In this document: piece by piece, positions 58,770-64,000 of the stretch
How positions within the stretch are numbered: the stretch's first letter is position 1
Layout of the letters: the number at the start of each line of letters is the position of its first letter
Assembly: GCA_010909165.1 (NCBI GenBank)
Contig: MU008175.1
Coordinates: 248,001-312,000 of the forward strand
Origin: Anthoceros angustus
Taxonomy: Eukaryota; Streptophyta; Anthocerotopsida; Anthocerotales; Anthocerotaceae
Direction: 5' to 3'
DNA length: 64,000 nt
Notes under the pieces: model-generated
The model's database searches: none
What the model was told of the DNA's origin: nothing
The model's input: the letters and a program-made list of their open reading frames with translations, nothing else
Position numbers and translations under genes: made by a program

Positions 58770-59500
58770 TCACATGACTCGGGGAGTGATGGCAACTGAG
58801 GAATTGGCATCCACATCCAGCCACACCCGGTTCAGGCGGATGTCAGCGGTTCTGGCAAAGCCGGTGGGCCCGTAGATGACCGCGGCGCCCAGCACTTCCG
58901 CCTGGATGGTTTTGATGGCCGTCTGGTAGTTGACGCCCACCAAGTCAGGCCACCCAGGATTCATCCCTGCAACACAAGCAGCCACGAGTGAGGCCAGGAT
59001 TGGACGCACAGCCGAGCGCCTGGCCATGCCGCTGCCGATCCGGATGCCGCTCTAGGGTTTGTGCTTACTGTTGGGATGCCATAGCCCTCGGCTGGGAATC
59101 TGATACACCAAATTGTCGATGCCGTCAGTGTAGAGCCAGACGTCGTTGCGAGTGCCGTAGCCAGGGGAGACGAGGGCGCCATCGCCCGCGTCCTGGATGT
59201 ACACGTTGCTCACCACGCCCGAGGCGAGGATGTAAGCCTTGGCGAAGGTGGAGTTGCTGTAGATGAGGTCGGGCCAGTATCTTTGGTCCATCCCTGCGGA
59301 ATCAAGGCAACCTTTCCTTGAATCGTGAACGCATTTCACTGGCTGCTTTCTAGATCAAAGCCATGGTTTGCAACAAGCGCGACTGGGCAGGTACCATAGC
59401 TGTTGAAAGGTGCGGCGTCAAGGGTGTCCACCAGACACAGGAGCAGGGCGCTGGAGATGCACGATGCCACGAGCAAGGCCATTGGGCTGGTGAATGCCAT
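58770..59500 (-). CDS. Secreted two-domain potato-type inhibitor I (I13) protein
   Basis: Three exons (59395-59500, 59069-59293, 58770-58966) give 528 nt, 175 aa. Residues 1-30 are a signal peptide (MAFTSPMALLVASC, then a leucine core ending LVDTLDAA). Two related domains follow, each opening with a WPDL motif: MDQRYWPDLIYSNS and MNPGWPDLVGVNYQTA. The second has the fold landmarks of potato inhibitor I: an alpha helix (QTAIKTIQAEV), the exposed binding loop (GPTGFARTADIRLNRVWLDVD) and the closing TPRV. The first keeps the frame but has a longer, glycine-rich loop and lacks the NRV core, so it may no longer inhibit. Family members block subtilisin- or chymotrypsin-like serine proteases in defence. 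No cysteines link the domains. Confidence 0.8.
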
Positions 59501-59577
59501 CATAAATTGTCAAAATTTGGTAACACATTCCGTGACAAGGCGCATTGAAATGCTGCTGCCTTTCTCTACATTCAAGG

Positions 59578-59712
59578 CCAGAGCAGGGGCAGGGGCAGGG
59601 GCAGGGGCAGGGGCAGCAGCAGGGGCAGGGGCAGGGGCAGGGGCAGGGGCAGGGGCAGGGGCAGCGGCAGGGGCAGGGGCAGGGGCAGCGGCAGGGGCAG
59701 GAGCAGGGGCAC
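59578..59712 (+). repeat. GGGGCA hexanucleotide repeat
   Basis: About 22 units of ggggca, with a few variants (gcagca, ggcagc), lie 80-210 bp upstream of the inhibitor start codon. The long Gly/Ala and Pro/Leu frames here are products of the repeat. Four-G runs every six bases could form quadruplex structures on the plus strand. Confidence 0.9.
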
Positions 59713-60189
59713 GCGCGCTGCCATTGCCATGCCTTCCCTGCTCCATTCTACCACCTACCACAACAGAACCAGCGTGAAACAGACTAGGCTAGGGCAAAGA
59801 AATGTGACATAACTGAAAACCTGCCTTGCTCTGGTAGCGGGTCACATGGGCAGAACAATTAAGACTCACGAGCTCGTCTGTACAGAGACTCTCACATAGC
59901 TGCGCTCACACCAATATGGCTGCACACAAAAGACAGCAGCGTTTGCTTTTCAGTCTTTTCAGGCGGCAGCTATTGTTTTATTCAAAAAAATGTTAGTGGT
60001 TTTCTGGTCACCACTTAGGACCTGCGATCTCTGCTATGGCTACGTCCGCCCCTTCTGGCTGTAACCCCTCATCAGAGGCCGTCGCATGGCTACTGACGCT
60101 TGTAAACTCTCTGCACAATTCCAACGTCCACCATAAGTTAGTTCATGGCCATCCAGAAAAGTACGTAAAATAACCACGGAGGAGAGGGG
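59713..60189. other. Flank between inhibitor promoter and GT31 3' end
   Basis: No supported gene. Its right part should be the GT31 3' UTR. Confidence 0.4.
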
Positions 60190-62716
60190 GTCATTGGGGC
60201 ATACAGGATCGGGTCGAACAGATGGCGCCTGTGATGATGCCCGCCGACCACCCAACACAGAAACAAAGGTCGATATCAGGAAAACCAGACACTTCTAAGC
60301 ACCCAGAAGTTTTTGGGCACAATTCTGCAGGGAAACTTTGTTACGAGAAACACAGACCTTCAGGAGGTAAGGCACAACATAGCCGCCTTTCATCCACATG
60401 ATCCACATCTAGGCCGATCATCCATGATCCCACTGAGATATCTTCGTTTTGGTACTCATGCAACATGTCACTGCACATAGAATTGGACAGGAGAACCAGC
60501 TCATGTCACAACGACGTACAGAACACGGCAACTCAAGGATCAGCGAGTTGACAGCCCTGCAGGTGGGACACTCACTTGTTGATGGCTACATACTGAGCAA
60601 CGGCTTTCGACAGACCATACATCTGTCCAGCTGCATGTCGATAATATCTGAATCCACCCACCATGAGCAAAAAGAGCAGTAAGAACTTGGGAGGAAAGCC
60701 AAGACACTAATGTGTCAGAGTCGACTACCAACGGAAGAGCTACCAACTTACACTTTTGCATCCCCAAATTTCCACCACTCAGCCTCATACCATCGCATCT
60801 TTCTGCCAGACTCAGAGAGAAGTCCCCCGTGAGAAACACAGCAACCATTTCTTCAAGACGTAATTGAGAAAAAGAAACACGAGATGTAACATTGCACTCA
60901 AAGTAAACAGCTGTAACGACATTTCCTGTTCTACAATTCTTTGACAAATTAAAGCAACTTGACTTGACTTACGAATCAGTAACAACCTCGCCAGACTTCA
61001 TACATCCCACATAAGCACGAGGCTTCTCAATCAGGCTTGTGTGCAACTCCTCAAGCTTCTCTGTAACAGAAATGGAATTCGATAACATACAGCATCAGAA
61101 GCCAGTTGCTCCAAAATAGCCACTCCCAACGCCTACTACATGGCTCTATCTTGGAGGCAAAATATCACTACACCAAGTGCCACATGTGTCACTGTCAAAC
61201 AGAACAGAGCTCACCAAGGTCGACGAAGGCGTCATCATCAACTTTCCAATAATATTCTGCATCCCATGTGTCAACAGCAGCTCGAAGAAAAAGCTTTGTT
61301 TTCTTAGGTAACTCCTCGCTAGCTTCAACGTGATTCTCCTACCACAAGAAGAAGATACCATGGTTACGATAGCCCCTGTGTTCTCTACACTTCACTCTTG
61401 CTTAAGGATAGCAGCGTAAGATCAACCATGTCTGCACAGGTGTTACCAAGATCATAAAGTCTTGCATCTCCTTCTCTTCCTCGTCAATGAGACGGTCTGA
61501 ACTGTCACCTCTGTTGGGGCTGCCATTGCAAAAGAAGCCACATTACACCATCTGCTTGGAAACTTTGATCTGAATGAAAACTAGTAAGAATTGAGCTTGT
61601 TTGGTAAAAGCTGATGGTTTACCTCCGGCCAATAACAAAGCGGATAGCAAAACCCCTATTGAGCTCAAGGTTCTTCAAGCCAGAAACACCTAGTGAACAG
61701 CAACAATGGGACTTCCTAATTACGTGGGAGAAAACCTGGGTTCATCTTCTCACGCTTCCTACTTGTAGTTGGGAAGGAGATCAAGTGAAGATGCGACGGA
61801 AATGTAAGACAGACTAACCTGAGGACATCCAACTCTTCCTAATTGCATCCCGCCTGCTTCTTTGACCGAACGCTGTGTTAACAGCTATAACTGCCTTCAA
61901 CTTCTTGCCGGAAGCTGTGCTATTGGTAAAAGGAACAAAGCCTTGTTTCCTAGCTGAGATTAATTCAGTCTCAAGGTCTACCACACGCTTTTGTAACGCC
62001 CTGCATTACCATTTGATTAGAATTGCAGAATCACTACCAGTTCCTAGAACAGATGTTCATGCACAGCACTGTTTCAGCTGCTACCGACTCAAGTCTGCAT
62101 CCAATACCAGCTAGGTCGGAAATTCAAGATCTCCTAGTTCAAATCTCCAAAGCACCAACCAGTAGCCGAAAGGAAGGAAGCATACTTATTTTCCACAGCC
62201 TTCAAACTCTCCTCTACAGTGAGCACCACTCCGCCCTGCAATCACATCCGCATTTCAGGATGAAGAGTTGCTTGTCAATATGAAGCCACCCCTTTTGAGT
62301 CCCCCAGTCGGGCGAAACAATAGGAGTTCGGAACCACTTATGGCTGTGAACAGACAAAGCAAAGAGCACCTCGCTAGACTTCTTCCGCGCCAGGTTGACA
62401 AGAGAAGCACGAAGCTGAGCATCTTGCCACAATCTGCAAGTAAACCCACGCATCCCTCAACACTGATACACGCAGCAAATCACGGAATGAATAAACCGTG
62501 ATCACCAACATTCCGGGAGCAGTAACTGGTCCCCTAGAGAAACTGGAGCACTAACCGGTTAGCTACATAAACGCTGGCCATCACCGCGAAAGAAACGAGA
62601 ATGAACTGTGCCAGAGTGAGCGGCACGCGCGCAGCTCCTGCTCGGGTTCTAGCAAAGCCCACGTTCTCCTTCGCATTTCCTACCGTAGTAGGCAACACCC
62701 TCCTCATTGTCGACAC
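60190..62716 (-). CDS. GT31 family glycosyltransferase, probable beta-1,3-galactosyltransferase
   Basis: About eleven exons from the start at 62716. The first exon encodes a type II membrane anchor ([22 protein letters not shown]), placing it in the Golgi. A stem follows ([49 protein letters not shown]). The catalytic part has [37 protein letters not shown], the [20 protein letters not shown] block with the metal-binding [42 protein letters not shown] and [20 protein letters not shown]. Related plant enzymes add galactose to arabinogalactan proteins or other glycans; the substrate cannot be told from sequence. The last exon is uncertain: after CCALPPE the usual conserved C-terminal tail is not found, and the frame I can follow stops at 60190. 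Confidence 0.85.
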
Positions 62717-64000
62717 CAGCTAAACCCGCATCACCGAGGCGTCGGCAAGCCTCCGACACGATTTCTAAGGGCCTATCCTCAAGCTCGTCCTCCCACCTGT
62801 ACCATACCCTGCTTCGAGAACCCAAGCTTCGGTCTAACTTCTCTGTTGCCGCAGAACCGCATAAGCTGTTGAATCATCGATCAGCACCAATACGTAGGTA
62901 GCGACAAAAGCATCAACCCATCCAATTGCGAACCACAACTTCCGCGAGTGAATTCCTGGCACAGCTGTGCGCAACCTGGAACACAGCAGTACCAGAGGCA
63001 GGCGCACATCAACAAATGCTACTAACCAGCTCGGGCAGCAAGATTTGAAGTGAGCCTCAGTTCCACATCTCTCCGTCCAATGACTGGCAGTCTTCTCGCC
63101 TAATCCTCGCAGGTAGGTGCAGAATCTGGTGCCTGAACCGGGGTTGAAAGCCTCTGCACCGGGGGTGGAAATCGCAGCAAGCTTGGCACTCCGGGCTCGG
63201 TGAAAACAGTCGCAATCCTCCAGATCCAAGGGCAACAACCTTGCTACAAGGCAATGAGCAGCTGGGAGAAGTCCGTGAAGTGGGGAAATGTATGAAGGAG
63301 AGGACGACAGGGTTGGCAGGGCGGAGAGCACGCAGCTGCCTCTGCTTGCCGCTCTCACAGACTACATATGCAAGGGCGCCAGTTTTGTTTACTTTACAAA
63401 CCAGCTTCTCAGCGTCCCAGACCGGGTTAGCTAGTAGCCTGCGGTGTCGGGCCTCCGAAGCCTACGTACTTATATAGAAGACATATTCATTTTGTTTCCT
63501 TTTTTCCGGACATATAATACCTAGTGATTTTCTTTAGCCTTCCAGTTTTTCACGCTTGGCTTCTTTTGGCCCCTTTCCTCTCCTCGGACCATGGCACCCT
63601 GGGTTCTCTTGTCCGAGTCACCCACCGGGATGGGTATGTGTGAGCCTGAGATTATGAACCTAAATAAAAATGGATATTTTATCTTATCAACTTAGTTAGT
63701 TTTGGACTAACTTATCAAAGCTACAAGACGGAAAGGAACTGCAAAGCTTAAATACTTGCATGAAGATATGTGCCACTTACATGAAGATATGTGCATACAC
63801 AACAAATTATGTATGCAGAAACACATGCAAGAATCTAATTCAAGTATAAAAAGATTCAATTCTTTAATCACCATATCTAGGAATAACGGTGAAATGGCTT
63901 TGCACTTTAAACTGAATATATAATAAAATAAATCGTTGTATGAGACAAAAACAATCCAAATATGCCCAAGTACCTAGATTGTGATTCTAGACCAACAGGT
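62717..64000. other. Upstream of GT31, then AT-rich sequence to the window edge
   Basis: The part to about 63470 is unique, moderately GC-rich and probably GT31 5' UTR and promoter. From about 63480 the sequence is AT-rich with no supported gene. A short direct repeat (gcatgaagatatgtgc and catgaagatatgtgcat) lies near 63760-63796. Confidence 0.45.

Noticed and set aside
59403-59787. Gly/Ala-, Gln/Gly- and Pro/Leu-rich ORFs in several frames
   Set aside because: Product of the GGGGCA hexanucleotide repeat, open in all frames.
62834-63358. 174-codon minus-strand ORF upstream of GT31
   Set aside because: No recognisable domain or splice continuation; more likely promoter or 5' UTR sequence of GT31.

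Overview
The window is nuclear DNA from a land plant that does not make seeds; a moss, liverwort or hornwort fits best, a lycophyte or fern is possible. Three things point there. Spliced genes have short GT-AG introns, mostly 70-250 bp. The genes are plant-type: OEP37, CAN-type myristoylated nuclease, tandem-domain D-Ala-D-Ala ligase, copalyl-diphosphate-synthase-like diterpene synthase, GT31 galactosyltransferase and potato-type inhibitor I. A large gene for the ciliary protein CFAP44 implies flagellate sperm. The assignment is inferred from gene content; no marker gene fixes the species.

Layout. From 1 to about 26.0 kb the window is mostly repeats. A decayed Ty3/gypsy gag on the minus strand (1-4.2 kb) has tandem copies of its C-terminal part, followed by two tandem copies of its leader or LTR region (4.2-6.35 kb). 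An island of genes at 6.4-11.3 kb carries a broken copy and an intact copy of the mRNA cap guanine-N7 methyltransferase gene, with a small divergent gene at 8.0-8.4 kb. Minisatellites fill 11.8-13.0 kb. A compact LTR element with a 5-bp target duplication lies at 13.15-15.51 kb. Ty1/copia pol relics follow (16.2-18.5 kb), then an unassigned stretch, a 1.03-kb tandem duplication (20.3-22.3 kb), an unusual array of a short motif split by a solo LTR (22.65-23.36 kb), another LTR block and a gypsy gag/protease relic (24.97-25.5 kb).

From 26.6 kb onward the window is gene-rich. In order: CAN-type nuclease (+), class II diterpene synthase (+), OEP37 (+), a single-exon coiled-coil ORF (+), CFAP44 (-) with a USP22/UBP22-type deubiquitinase (-) inside one intron, tRNA-His (+), an AT-rich island with an unrecognised two-exon gene (+), D-Ala-D-Ala ligase (-), a small coiled-coil gene (+) whose start codon is 71 bp from that of the ligase, a secreted two-domain inhibitor I13 protein (-), and a GT31 glycosyltransferase (-).

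The genes do not form a pathway. Three products act in or on plastids (OEP37, the ligase, the diterpene synthase). The most notable signals are: the diterpene synthase keeps the class II site and the ent-CPS-type LHS/PNV pair but has lost the class I metal-binding motifs; the deubiquitinase is nested in CFAP44 on the same strand; the GTNGTAAA-type array regains its spacing when the solo LTR is removed; the copies of several repeat families differ mainly by tiny indels at CG-rich spots; and an AT-rich orphan gene lies beside a tRNA gene. Exon borders were read by eye from splice signals and reading-frame continuity, and each total was checked for divisibility by three where stated.
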